DNA of 64,000 nt. It comes from CAZJAH01 sp964544155. GTDB taxonomy: Bacteria > Bacteroidota > Ignavibacteria > Kapaibacteriales > UBA2268. The position numbers and the translations under genes are program-made. This document shows, one piece after another, positions 42,228 to 51,534 of this stretch. Position 1 is the first letter of the stretch, and each line of letters begins with the position of its first letter. The stretch spans positions 1 to 64,000 of the forward strand of contig CAZJAH010000004.1 of assembly GCA_964544155.1 (NCBI GenBank), given 5' to 3'. The notes beneath the pieces are model-generated. The model saw nothing but the letters and a program-made list of their open reading frames with translations. It made no database searches and was not told the origin of the DNA.

Positions 42228-43202
42228 TTAGCTGAAGAGCTGCAGGAACGATTGCGGGTTCTGATTAGACTGAGCTAATGAAATTATTGAAGACTGCTGC
42301 AGGAACTGTCCTTTGATGAGTTCCATCTGTTCGGTAGCAACGTCAGCATCTTCAATCCTTGAAATAGCTGCCTTATAGTTTGTAATCTGCGAAGTAAGCA
42401 GTTCTTCCTGTGAATTAAGCCTTACTTCGATACCGCCTAAATATGAGGCTACTTTGTTTACGTTATTAAGAGCGTTCGAGAGCGAAGTCAAAGTCGAGTT
42501 AATACTACCTTCTGCGAATATACCCAGATCGCTCTGTGAAACATTATTCAGCTCTTCGAGTGATAATCCTGCCACACCGGCAAAATTAGTTGCTACAGCA
42601 CCGGCGCCAGAAGCGTCGGTTGCTTCGGATGTAGCGTTTAAATCGAAATCATCGCTTGCTGTGCCGAGTATGTTATAGTCGGCATTATCTTTAGAAAGAT
42701 TGATCTCGACTTCCAGCAATGTTTCATCAGCGTAATAGCCGATTGTCCAATCGCCGGTGAATGCCCCCTGAAGAAGCTGCTTGCCACCGAAAACGGTTGA
42801 GTCGGTCGCAAACTGTATTTGCTGTGCCATCCTGTAGGCTCCTTTTGCAAGGGCGACTTTTTCGTCTGTGCCTAAGGCTCCCGATGATGCCTGCGCAGCG
42901 GCTTCTTTGATCTTTGACAAAAGGCCGTTGATGTTATCAAGCGCATCCTGAGCTATTGCGGTAACGTTCTTAGCTTCACCTACAGCTGTCATTGCTGATT
43001 TCAATGCACCGTTACGTGCTGATAGTGCTCTTGATGTAATATAACCGGCTACGTCATCGCTGGCCGCGTTAATTCTTTTACCTGTTGAAAGTCGAAGCTG
43101 CCGAGTGGCGATATTGGTGTTCGCGGACATTAAAGCGTTATAAGCATTATTCGCCGGGATGTTAGTCCGTATTCTGCCTCCGCCAGAAAAAACTGTTGGC
43201 AT
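42228..43202 (-). CDS. fliC: Flagellin
   Basis: A 324-residue flagellin. The N-terminal D0/D1 domain (about 14-150: NAYNALMSANTNIATRQLRLSTGKRINAASDDVAGY) and C-terminal D1/D0 domain (about 235-324, ending QSSIISLAQSNQNPQSFLQLFS) are well conserved; only a short variable middle (about 150-235) is present, so the filament surface domain is small. A sigma-28 promoter and a purine-rich ribosome site precede it, and a strong terminator follows. Confidence 0.97.
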   Translation of the reverse strand: MPTVFSGGGRIRTNIPANNAYNALMSANTNIATRQLRLSTGKRINAASDDVAGYITSRALSARNGALKSAMTAVGEAKNVTAIAQDALDNINGLLSKIKEAAAQASSGALGTDEKVALAKGAYRMAQQIQFATDSTVFGGKQLLQGAFTGDWTIGYYADETLLEVEINLSKDNADYNILGTASDDFDLNATSEATDASGAGAVATNFAGVAGLSLEELNNVSQSDLGIFAEGSINSTLTSLSNALNNVNKVASYLGGIEVRLNSQEELLTSQITNYKAAISRIEDADVATEQMELIKGQFLQQSSIISLAQSNQNPQSFLQLFS

Positions 43203-43276
43203 AGTAAACCTCCGTGTATAAATATTTGATATTAGGGCATCCTGCCAACAAACTGATTTATTCCTCTTATTCTACA

Positions 43277-43303
43277 TTTTCGGCATGAATTGCTACGACT
43301 TTA
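43277..43303 (-). promoter_or_regulatory. Sigma-28 (FliA) promoter of flagellin
   Basis: On the minus strand TAAAGTCG, an 11-base spacer, then GCCGAAAA closely match the flagellar sigma-28 consensus (TAAAGTTT, N11, GCCGATAA). It lies 75 bases before the flagellin start, an appropriate leader length. The FlgM-like anti-sigma is encoded at the end of the same cluster. Confidence 0.88.
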
Positions 43304-43372
43304 GCTTTCAGTAATAATTTTTTTGTTATAATTAATTATTTTTTAATAAGTCAAAGAACTATGTTAAACTTT

Positions 43373-43954
43373 TTATTCTGAAAGTACTTCTGCAATTTGT
43401 ATGCCGTAAAATTGAGCTTCTGTACCGGGTGGAGTTTGAACAATAACATACTCCGTTGCCGGTAGAGCAGTCCTGAATTCTATTTCGTCACAATCTGCCT
43501 TTATCTTTACATTGTTTCCGTCATGTATGAACTGAAGCCGCGTATGGCCTTCTTCCGCCAATGTAATATCTTTGCTGTGATATATCCGGCGCCCGCGTTC
43601 GCTTATAAGGATTCCAGAAGTGCTTAAACCTATCCGGATACCGCTATCTTCAGGATAGTTCTCACTTATTGTACGAAGTGCAATAACTATTGAATCACCT
43701 TTTATCATATTGAGCGTCATATCCGCGTGGTAATTAGTTAAGTATTCCCGTCCGAAACCGGTAGCTGAGTTTTCCTTTAGGATAAAGGCATTCATAGCTG
43801 TCTGTTCAAAGCTCCCGTATTCGCTCATTTTTATTCCGGAAACAGGTTCTGTACTTCTCTGATTAAGCACGTAATAATCTGAATAGCATGAGGTTAATAT
43901 CATCATGCTGACTAATATTATCCAGTATTTAATATAATTGTTACTTAATGTCAT
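43373..43954 (-). CDS. Lipoprotein of unknown function
   Basis: A 193-residue lipoprotein (signal peptide ending LTSC, Cys23) with a beta-sandwich-like mature part; the sequence SGIRIGLSTSGILISERGRRIYHSKDITLAEEGH resembles lectin-like (concanavalin-type) folds, but no family is certain. It overlaps the end of the preceding outer-membrane-type gene by 14 bases, so the two are translated as a unit. It is the last gene of the PBP1A cluster. Confidence 0.7.
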   Translation of the reverse strand: MTLSNNYIKYWIILVSMMILTSCYSDYYVLNQRSTEPVSGIKMSEYGSFEQTAMNAFILKENSATGFGREYLTNYHADMTLNMIKGDSIVIALRTISENYPEDSGIRIGLSTSGILISERGRRIYHSKDITLAEEGHTRLQFIHDGNNVKIKADCDEIEFRTALPATEYVIVQTPPGTEAQFYGIQIAEVLSE

Positions 43955-45287
43955 ATCTTAAATGATCCCGATAGAATATCCTGTCTAATAAATTTAGTCC
44001 TATCCCTATATATGACCTCGAGACATCTTCTGAACCGCCGACATATTCGTTCAGATATTCATTTGTGCCTGATGCATGGCCGATGAGTAAGCTCAGATTT
44101 GACCTCTCAAAAATTCTGAGATTTACTCTAAGCCCGATATTAAAAAAACTGTCGGGATAGTAATTATACTCCGCGAAGGGTTCAGCAATAAGCTCGTCAG
44201 CGATTAGAGTCTGCCAGTAACCTATCCTTATGGGCAGCACACCGGTAAAATATTCAATACTGCTGAAACTCATATAATTCACAAGGGAAGTCCCCGCGTA
44301 AAGTTTATAGTCAAGCACCGGCAGCGCCAGATATGAATTCGCGATTTTCATGTTAATACTGTTAAAGGGGTTATCCTTGATATCCGCGCCGGAATGAAGG
44401 AAGGAGAACTGCATGAAGCCAATATCCCAGCCTGAATGTTCGTGGTATTTCCACTCTTTTTGAGTTTCTTCTACCCTGTTATGAAAATCCAGTACCGACA
44501 TGCCGATTCCCAGGTAGGGGTAAATTACGGTTTCGCCTTCATCCGTAAAATCATTATTACGTATCTGAGGGGTATATTTGCCGTTATAGCCCAGGGCAAG
44601 CCCAATATAAGATCTGACATTCAATCCTCCTATAGAACCCACATCCAGAGAGAGCGCCAGGTTCAGATACTGGGATGGAAGATATGATAAATCTATCAGC
44701 GGGGTAAGTGTTACATAAGGGATTTTATCCCTTAAATAATATCTTTTCCTGATCTGAATCGGAAATGCTCCGGCCAGGATCATTTCGCCGCGTGCGTCGG
44801 GAGCAAGTACTTCGAAAGCGCTGGTGCCTATGGTCCAGTTTTCGGCGTCACGGAACCAGCGCAGCCTCCACTCAGCTACACCAAAGCGCCAAATACCGCC
44901 GGTGAAGAGATTCCCCTTGCTGCCTCTGTTTTTATCATTCAGATTGTTAAAATCCTGAAAAATACCGAAAAGCCCGGTACCAAGGCCATAATCGCCGTTT
45001 CCGCCTATGGTTCCTATGGTTTCAAAAAGCCCCAGCCTTATGAAATTGGGATAATAACGCTCTATAACACTATCCCTTTGAATAAGCGCTCTTTCGGTCC
45101 GGATTTCTTTTGAAGAAGGATAAATAATACCGTTATCCCGATTGCCGGGAGCATTTTTCACAAAATAACTGCTCACAGTGTCTTTTTCCGTGATAGTAAA
45201 GACATCCTGTTCTGTTCTCGTTAGCGAGGCGCATCCTGTGATCAGAGCCACGGTAACGCTTATGGCCAAAACAGCAAATAGGCGCAT
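43941..45287 (-). CDS. Outer-membrane beta-barrel-like protein of unknown function
   Basis: A 448-residue exported protein (signal peptide with LITGC at about 15-19, so it may be a lipoprotein). The rest alternates amphipathic strands with many aromatic and Gly/Asn turns (LGLFETIGTIGGNGDYGLG, YIGLALGYNGKY, NIGLRVNLRI, SYIGIGLNLLDRIFY), like outer-membrane barrels, though it ends in DIK rather than an aromatic residue. Family not recognised. It lies 28 bases after the FAH-fold gene and overlaps the lipoprotein downstream. Confidence 0.7.
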   Translation of the reverse strand: MRLFAVLAISVTVALITGCASLTRTEQDVFTITEKDTVSSYFVKNAPGNRDNGIIYPSSKEIRTERALIQRDSVIERYYPNFIRLGLFETIGTIGGNGDYGLGTGLFGIFQDFNNLNDKNRGSKGNLFTGGIWRFGVAEWRLRWFRDAENWTIGTSAFEVLAPDARGEMILAGAFPIQIRKRYYLRDKIPYVTLTPLIDLSYLPSQYLNLALSLDVGSIGGLNVRSYIGLALGYNGKYTPQIRNNDFTDEGETVIYPYLGIGMSVLDFHNRVEETQKEWKYHEHSGWDIGFMQFSFLHSGADIKDNPFNSINMKIANSYLALPVLDYKLYAGTSLVNYMSFSSIEYFTGVLPIRIGYWQTLIADELIAEPFAEYNYYPDSFFNIGLRVNLRIFERSNLSLLIGHASGTNEYLNEYVGGSEDVSRSYIGIGLNLLDRIFYRDHLRYDIK

Positions 45288-45315
45288 ATTAACATCTTCA
45301 ATTATTTAACCAAAA

Positions 45316-45969
45316 TCATACTATTTCAATACTGATCGAGGTCAGCCCTATAAGTTCGGCTCTGACTTTATCGCCTTTTTTAAGTTCGCCTACTCCTTCG
45401 GGTGTGCCAGTAAAAACGCAATCTCCCGATCTAAGGCTGAAAACTTTTGAAAGATAAGAAATTATCTCGAAAATACTTCTTTCCATGTCGCGGGTATTGC
45501 CTTTCTGCTTAAGGATACCATTTTTATATAAAGCCAGCTCCACCATGTGCGGATCATCGACTTCCTTGGAAGGCACTACTGGCGAAACCGGGGCCGATGA
45601 ATAGAACCCTTTCGCGACTGCCCAGGGTGTGCCGCTTTCTTTGGCCTTTTTCTGTACGTCTCTTAATGTTAGGTCTATGCCGGCGGCATATCCGGCTATA
45701 TAATCAGGGGCTTTTTCAGGGGATATATTTCGGGCATCTCTGCCTATAACTGCAACAAGCTCTACTTCATAATGAAGGAGATTTGTTATTTCGGGGTAAT
45801 CGATTTTTGAGCCGTTGCTCGAATATGATGAGGGCGGTTTCATAAATATCACCGGATCATCGGGTATTTCTCCGCCCATCTCCCGGGCATGCCCGGAGTA
45901 GTTTTTACCCACGCAGTAAATCATACCTACATCAAGCTTTCTACCATCTTTAAATACATATTGAGCCAT
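45316..45969 (-). CDS. Fumarylacetoacetate hydrolase family protein
   Basis: A 217-residue FAH-fold enzyme. The metal-binding segment HYEVELVAVIGRDA (about 68-81) supplies Glu ligands, GIDLTLRDVQ (about 98-107) the Asp/Arg, and GDCVFTGTPEGVGELKKGD (about 183-201) the conserved loop. Such short FAH enzymes hydrolyse or decarboxylate 2-keto acids such as acylpyruvate or oxaloacetate. It lies 15 bases after PBP1A, whose pathway it does not share. Confidence 0.9.
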   Translation of the reverse strand: MAQYVFKDGRKLDVGMIYCVGKNYSGHAREMGGEIPDDPVIFMKPPSSYSSNGSKIDYPEITNLLHYEVELVAVIGRDARNISPEKAPDYIAGYAAGIDLTLRDVQKKAKESGTPWAVAKGFYSSAPVSPVVPSKEVDDPHMVELALYKNGILKQKGNTRDMERSIFEIISYLSKVFSLRSGDCVFTGTPEGVGELKKGDKVRAELIGLTSISIEIV

Positions 45970-45984
45970 TTTGCAACCTTTAAC

Positions 45985-48201
45985 TTATAAATTAGGAAAT
46001 GGCAGTTTCAGAAAGTTATCACTTTCTTTCTCAACGCTGTCCTTTTTCATCTTTGGTTTTCTCTTCAGATAATTCTTCTGTGCAGGCAGATAATATTTTT
46101 CAATATTGAATCCGCTTGTATCCGAAACCACGAAAGAAAATTCTTTCTGCTTATATGGCAGGGTTTGATCGCTGTATATCTTTCCCATAAGCCTTCCCCA
46201 AATCGGGGCGGCGGCCCTTCCGCCATAACCCTGTGATCCTATCGGGTCGAAGGTTATCCTTCTGTCATCGAATCCTACCCATACGCCTGCCACTAATTGA
46301 GGTGTATACCCGACAAACCAGGCGTCGGCGGCATCATTGGTGGTGCCTGTTTTACCTGCCGCATCCACACCGGTAAGGTACTCCCTTATCCTGTAAGCTG
46401 TACCGGCATCGACAACCCTCTGGAGCATATAAGTAAGCTGAACGGTTATATTTTTATTCAAAGCATCGGTAACATCAGTCGTTATCCTTTTGCTGTCGAT
46501 TATTTCGCCGTTGCGGTTCTCAATAGTTGTATAAAAGTAAGGCTCCAGGTGTATACCGTTATAAGCAAAAGCACCGTAGGCTGATGTCAGCTGTATGGGT
46601 TTTACTTCTCCGCCTGCTCCGAGAGCAATTGCCGGAACAGCCTCAAGCCTGGTATCTATGCCGGTTTTACGCAAAAGCTCAACTATGGCGCCGGGTGAAG
46701 TATAGTTGGTAACAAGCCTGGCAGCCACTGTATTTATCGAACGTCTGAGGCCTTCATATAAAGTAACAAAATCTCCGGGCTCGCAATCTCCCGTCCCGCG
46801 TGGGCTCCAGACTTCATCTGTTTCAGTCTTGTATGAAAAAGGCCCGCATTCGATTTCATAATCAGGTGTCAGGCCCGATTCCAGAGCCCTGGCATAAACA
46901 AATGGCTTGAATGCCGATCCCGGCTGCCTGACTATCTGCGTTACATGATTAAGTGAATATTTTGCATTGGGGTGCTCCTCCATGAATTTGGGGGAAGCTC
47001 CGACAATTGCTTTAATAGCGCCGGTAGCTGGATCCAGTATAACTAAACCGGCCTGGATCGTTGTGGCCACATTTTTTACGGAATCAATAAATGCTTTGCT
47101 GTTTTTTAGTTTATCTGATATACTTTTTCTATTGGCTGATGACGCGGCCTTGTATTCGGGCCTGGCCTTAATGGCTTCGTTTATGAGGTCATTCAGCAGG
47201 TTTTGGTGCTGTGCCCAGGACCATTTTTGCTCAAACATTTTTTGGAACTCAACAAGATGCTCTTCAACTGCTTCATTTGCATATTGCTGCATTCTGGAAT
47301 TCAGAGTTGTATGAATTACAAGGCCGTCGCGGTAAAGGTCATAGCCTTTAAGTTCGGGTTTTTCGTTCATGCTTTGCCGGATCATTTCAACAAAATGAGG
47401 GGCAAAAAATCCGTCGCGCCTGCGCTTTTGTATCTTTGCATAGCCTGAATGTATATTTATGGGTTCTTCAATGGCTTCAGCGAATTCCGTGGCAGTAAGA
47501 AATCCCTGATCATGCATCAGTCTGAGTATCAGGTTTCGCCTGCCTAAAGCTCTATCTTCATTTTTTTGCTTGTTATAATATTCAGGCGCTTTTAATAATC
47601 CTATAAGAAAGGCACATTCAGCAGTCGAAAGCTCCATAGGCGGTTTATCAAAATATACCTGCGAAGCCACCTGAATACCGTATGCTCCCCGCCCGAATGC
47701 AACTGTATTACAGTACATTTCGAGTATCTCTACTTTTGAATAGGTCTGTTCTATCTGAACAGCTGTAAAAGCCTCTTTTATTTTGCGGTTTAATGTATTT
47801 TCACGGTTAAGATACAGATTCCGGGCAAGTTGCATGGTGATCGTGGATGCGCCTTCCTTAAGCCTCATAGCCATTATGTCTTTAACTGCCGCTTTAAAAA
47901 TCCTTGCTACATGTATTCCCCAGTGGTCCCAGTAGGCCCTGTCTTCAGTGGCAATTAGGGCGTTTATAAAATCATCGGGAATGCTGTCAAGCGGCAAATT
48001 TATTCTTCTTTCGATATAAAAATGATCGAGCAGCGCTCCGTCTGCGGATAATACCTGTGTGGCAAAATTCTGTGACGGGTTTTCAAGCTCTTCAAGTGAC
48101 GGCAGTCCTTCGGATATTATCGAATTTACATATATAACAAGGCCGGCTATAAACGCGGCCGTCAGTAATACAAGTATTATTAATAATTTCTTCGGTGTCA
48201 T
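45985..48201 (-). CDS. Class A penicillin-binding protein (PBP1A-like)
   Basis: A 738-residue bifunctional peptidoglycan synthase. A membrane anchor (about 7-27) is followed by a GT51 transglycosylase (about 50-230) with ATEDRAYWDHWGIHVARI and GASTITMQLARNLYL, and a transpeptidase (about 380-700) with SxxK in RQPGSAFKPFVYA, SxN in RRSINTVAARL and KTG in AAGKTGTTNDAADAWF. All catalytic motifs are intact. It follows an OmpA/PD40 lipoprotein by 22 bases, consistent with an envelope operon. Confidence 0.95.
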   Translation of the reverse strand: MTPKKLLIILVLLTAAFIAGLVIYVNSIISEGLPSLEELENPSQNFATQVLSADGALLDHFYIERRINLPLDSIPDDFINALIATEDRAYWDHWGIHVARIFKAAVKDIMAMRLKEGASTITMQLARNLYLNRENTLNRKIKEAFTAVQIEQTYSKVEILEMYCNTVAFGRGAYGIQVASQVYFDKPPMELSTAECAFLIGLLKAPEYYNKQKNEDRALGRRNLILRLMHDQGFLTATEFAEAIEEPINIHSGYAKIQKRRRDGFFAPHFVEMIRQSMNEKPELKGYDLYRDGLVIHTTLNSRMQQYANEAVEEHLVEFQKMFEQKWSWAQHQNLLNDLINEAIKARPEYKAASSANRKSISDKLKNSKAFIDSVKNVATTIQAGLVILDPATGAIKAIVGASPKFMEEHPNAKYSLNHVTQIVRQPGSAFKPFVYARALESGLTPDYEIECGPFSYKTETDEVWSPRGTGDCEPGDFVTLYEGLRRSINTVAARLVTNYTSPGAIVELLRKTGIDTRLEAVPAIALGAGGEVKPIQLTSAYGAFAYNGIHLEPYFYTTIENRNGEIIDSKRITTDVTDALNKNITVQLTYMLQRVVDAGTAYRIREYLTGVDAAGKTGTTNDAADAWFVGYTPQLVAGVWVGFDDRRITFDPIGSQGYGGRAAAPIWGRLMGKIYSDQTLPYKQKEFSFVVSDTSGFNIEKYYLPAQKNYLKRKPKMKKDSVEKESDNFLKLPFPNL

Positions 48202-48223
48202 GGTTTGATATTTAATTCTCTGT

Positions 48224-50047
48224 TTATTTTTTTAATATTTTTTCAATAGAAACTCTTCTCAGTCTTTTTCTATATAGTTCAAGGTTTTCGTTTTGACGTC
48301 TTTTAAGTTTTTCTGTTTCGCCTGCCGACCTTCCTTCAAGCAAATATGCGGGAATTCCCCTTCTTACAAGTTGTGATATTACAAAATCCACCCTTCTTTT
48401 TCCCAGTTGAAAATTATACTCATGCGAAGCTATATCATCTGTATGCCCAACAAGTATAATCTTATCGATAATATCTTCTGACATTCTGATATTCTTTGCC
48501 AGCCTGTCGAGTTCTTCCTCCCAGCTGCGGTTAGTCGAAATACCGTTGCTATCCAATACATATCTGTAAGGGTTGCTGAATTCATCGGTTGGAAAATTTA
48601 TTCTCAGTATTAATTTCGACGGCAGATACAGATTTTTTTTCAGGGTATCGCTTTTCTCATTGTAAATTATAAGCTCGGAATCAAAGAACAATGTATCCGA
48701 CTGAGCGGTTACCCTATATGGTTTATTTTTTTCCAGATTGAATTCGTATTCGCCGCTAATATCGGTTTTTGCGGATTTTTCAGTTTCACTGCCCGGTTCA
48801 TCTCTGACAGTAACTTCAGCGCCCTCTACCGGTTTGCTGCTTTCTTCGCGGTAAACTTTACCCGTCAGCAGGAAGCTGTCCGGCACCGCAATACGCGGCT
48901 CTGCATAAGCCGGCTCGTCAGCCATAGCAGGCTCCGGGCTGTCCTCATCAGCGGCTATCGGTTCATCGGGGATAAATTCATCTAAATAAATTATCTCACG
49001 CACATAAATGTCAAATCCGCCATAGGACTGAGCCATGCCTGAATTATATCCTGCCTGGTTGGAAGTATAATAGAGGATAGAATCAACTGCCGCGGGGCTG
49101 GAGGGAAACAGCTCATCATAAGGGGTATTCACAGGCGGCTTTAGATTTTTAACATTTACGAAATGTTCATTTGCCGGATTATCTATCATACGGTCGAATC
49201 CCGGTAATATAGCCGCCTTAAAAATGTCGTAACCGCCTACGGTTTCATGGCCTGCGGAGGAAAAGTAAAGCTCTGTGCCGTCTTTGCTAATAAATGGTGA
49301 GAGTTCATCGCATTGGCTGTTCACCAAAGGGCCGCAGTTTACGGGGTCGGACCAGCGGCCGTTCTCATTTAGTATGAACCAAATATCGGTACCCCCATAA
49401 GTGCCGGGCATATCGGATACAAAGAAAAGCGCTTTTCCGCCGGGATATACAGCCGGCTGAGAAACAAAGAACGAGTCCATGCTTATGATCTGTTCAAGGC
49501 TTTCCGCGCGGCCATCAATAAACTTTCCTTTATAAATTGCTGTCTGCCCTATCCGGTATTGATACGGTACTAATATCCTTCCGCCTGATTTATCGAATAT
49601 AAGGCTGTCAGGAATATCAAATTTAGGAGAAAATGAAAAATAAATATCATCACCCTCGATATCAGCTAAGCCGGTATGTCCTTCAAGAGGTATATGTATG
49701 CCTGATTCAGTTGATAACCGGTCGGGCATTACTCTTCTGGTATCGATCATATTCTGTATGGAGTTATTCGTATAAGTAAGCAATGCCTTATTGCTGCCGT
49801 GAAAAGCAAGCTGCATTTCGTCATCTGCTGTGTTGATATTCTTGACCCTGCTGATCCTGTAATAATAGCCCTTATCCTTCGCGCTTTTAACAGAAGTATC
49901 GGCCGCGACACCGCTCCAGCTGCCCGGCAGGCAGTTCTCCGCGGGCTCAGGGCAATTAAGCGTTATGGGCACGGTTTTACCAAGCCTGCATCCGGGAAGA
50001 AAGCAGACTAAAATTAATATCAGAGCTGATAACGGGGCAAATCTCAT
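48224..50047 (-). CDS. OmpA-family lipoprotein with PD40 propeller repeats
   Basis: A 607-residue lipoprotein (FLPGC, Cys20). Residues about 120-370 contain PD40/WD40-like beta-propeller blades (QPAVYPGGKALFFVSDMPGTYGGTDIW, SPFISKDGTELYFSS), typical of the TolB/Bacteroidota OmpA-PD40 proteins. A carboxypeptidase-regulatory-like domain (about 390-470) and a C-terminal OmpA-like domain (about 480-607, IILVGHTDDIASHEYNFQLGKRRVDFVISQL) follow. It would sit at the outer membrane and grip the cell wall. Head of the cluster containing PBP1A. Similar proteins accompany gliding/T9SS systems in Bacteroidota, which is only suggestive. Confidence 0.87.
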   Translation of the reverse strand: MRFAPLSALILILVCFLPGCRLGKTVPITLNCPEPAENCLPGSWSGVAADTSVKSAKDKGYYYRISRVKNINTADDEMQLAFHGSNKALLTYTNNSIQNMIDTRRVMPDRLSTESGIHIPLEGHTGLADIEGDDIYFSFSPKFDIPDSLIFDKSGGRILVPYQYRIGQTAIYKGKFIDGRAESLEQIISMDSFFVSQPAVYPGGKALFFVSDMPGTYGGTDIWFILNENGRWSDPVNCGPLVNSQCDELSPFISKDGTELYFSSAGHETVGGYDIFKAAILPGFDRMIDNPANEHFVNVKNLKPPVNTPYDELFPSSPAAVDSILYYTSNQAGYNSGMAQSYGGFDIYVREIIYLDEFIPDEPIAADEDSPEPAMADEPAYAEPRIAVPDSFLLTGKVYREESSKPVEGAEVTVRDEPGSETEKSAKTDISGEYEFNLEKNKPYRVTAQSDTLFFDSELIIYNEKSDTLKKNLYLPSKLILRINFPTDEFSNPYRYVLDSNGISTNRSWEEELDRLAKNIRMSEDIIDKIILVGHTDDIASHEYNFQLGKRRVDFVISQLVRRGIPAYLLEGRSAGETEKLKRRQNENLELYRKRLRRVSIEKILKK

Positions 50048-50097
50048 CAGGTAAAATTAATTAATTGTTGCGAAAATTACAATGTAATAATGGTTAG

Positions 50098-50685
50098 TCA
50101 ATCGAAATCAACTGGAAGTGTAAGTGCCCTGGTCAATTGCTTTAAGTAAAAATCCCGGGGCACTTCAATGGCCCCGAGCATTTTTGTGTGTTCATTGATA
50201 TATTGAGAATCCAAAAGTATAAAGCCTTTCAGTTTAAGCCTTTTTACAAGGTGATAAAAAGCTGCTTTGGAAGCATCGCTAATATTATTGAACATACTTT
50301 CTCCGAAAAAAGCTCCGCCGAGAGAAACTCCGTAAAGGCCTCCTGCAAGTTCATCATCTATATATGTTTCGACTGAATGGGCGTGCCCCATGTGGTGAAG
50401 TTTCAGATAGTTCTCAATTATCTCGTCAGATATCCAGGTTTCTTCTCTGTCAGCACAGGCGCTGATTACTTCTTCAAAGGCGTTATTCACCGTGAACCTG
50501 AAATTATACTTTTTAATTGATTGCTTTAATGAGCGCGGAAGTTTAACTTTTTCGAGAGGAATAATAGCCCTTGGATCGGGCGAATGCCAGTAAATTTCCC
50601 CCTTACGCGATTCCGCCATGGGGAAAAAGCCTTCCTGGTATGCTCGGATTAATATTTCGGGGCTGAAAAACTCACTCACCGGCAT
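50098..50685 (-). CDS. aat: Leucyl/phenylalanyl-tRNA-protein transferase
   Basis: A 195-residue enzyme that adds Leu or Phe to N-terminal Lys/Arg, marking proteins for N-degron proteolysis. It has WHSPDPRAIIPLEKVKLPRS (about 29-48), TWISDEIIENYLKLHHMGHAHSVET, GGLYGVSLGGAFFGESMF and LLDSQYINEHTKMLGA, all family hallmarks. The Clp machinery that uses such tags (ClpC) is encoded 3 kb away. Confidence 0.94.
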   Translation of the reverse strand: MPVSEFFSPEILIRAYQEGFFPMAESRKGEIYWHSPDPRAIIPLEKVKLPRSLKQSIKKYNFRFTVNNAFEEVISACADREETWISDEIIENYLKLHHMGHAHSVETYIDDELAGGLYGVSLGGAFFGESMFNNISDASKAAFYHLVKRLKLKGFILLDSQYINEHTKMLGAIEVPRDFYLKQLTRALTLPVDFD

Positions 50686-50732
50686 TTGAATGTTATTCTT
50701 TTGTTTTCAAAAAGTAATATCGGGAACATGTC

Positions 50733-50764
50733 ATGCAGGCGGCCAATAGAGCCGCCGCCTGCAT
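50733..50764. terminator. Hairpin between transaldolase and aat
   Basis: ATGCAGGCGG and CCGCCTGCAT form a 10-bp stem with a 12-base loop, directly after the transaldolase stop on the minus strand. No T-run follows, so it may be an RNA-stability or partial termination element. Confidence 0.5.
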
Positions 50765-50775
50765 TGGTGACATAG

Positions 50776-51450
50776 TTAAACGGTCATGGCCTTTTGCCTT
50801 TCGGTCTGCATTTTATCATAATCAGCCAGGAAAAGCTCGAGCCCCTTATCAGTAAGAGGATGCCTGAGCGACTGCATGAGTACTTTGTAAGGCACTGTCG
50901 CAATATCCGCACCGGCTTTAGCGGCTTCGATGATGTGCATCGGGTGCCTGATGGAAGCGGCAATTATGAATGACTCATAATCCTGTACTTCCCATATCTC
51001 GCATACTTCTTCCACTACCCGGGCGCTGCTCTGCGATACATCGTCGAGCCTTCCCATGAATACAGATACGTAGGTAGCGCCAGCGTTGTTGGCGGCAATT
51101 GCCTGCGTGGGGCTGAATATCAGGGTTACGTTTGTGGGTACGTTCTGTGCCGAAAGCTCTTTAACGGCTTTCAGGCCTTCCGGAAGCATTGGTATTTTGA
51201 TTGTTGCTTCGGGGAACCATTTGAGTATTTCTTCAGCTTCTTTCAACATGCCCACTGCTTCGGTCGAATTTACTTCGACAGAAAGATGCCCTTCGACCAT
51301 TTTATGTATATCGAGAATCCTTTGCTTGATATCAATATTGGGATCTTCTTTAGAAAGAAGTGAGGGGTTTGTTGTAACACCCGTAATACAGCCTAACTCT
51401 ACGGCGCCGGTTATGTGTTCGATATTAGCGGAATCCACATATAGTTCCAT
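50776..51450 (-). CDS. Transaldolase-family protein (TalC / fructose-6-phosphate aldolase-like)
   Basis: A 224-residue class I aldolase of the small transaldolase subfamily. VDSANIEHI and GVTTNPSLLSKE are the N-terminal motifs; Lys85 in EATIKIPML is the Schiff-base lysine, at the same number as in fructose-6-phosphate aldolase; NVTLIFSPTQAIAA and SVFMGRLDD follow. Whether it is a transaldolase or fructose-6-phosphate aldolase is not decidable here. It lies 84 bases after coaE. Confidence 0.92.
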   Translation of the reverse strand: MELYVDSANIEHITGAVELGCITGVTTNPSLLSKEDPNIDIKQRILDIHKMVEGHLSVEVNSTEAVGMLKEAEEILKWFPEATIKIPMLPEGLKAVKELSAQNVPTNVTLIFSPTQAIAANNAGATYVSVFMGRLDDVSQSSARVVEEVCEIWEVQDYESFIIAASIRHPMHIIEAAKAGADIATVPYKVLMQSLRHPLTDKGLELFLADYDKMQTERQKAMTV

Positions 51451-51534
51451 TTATTTTCTCCGTTTTAAAATAAAAATAATTATATAATATTTATTGGCAA
51501 ATTTAAACTTTTCAAGCCACTTAGCATAATCAAA

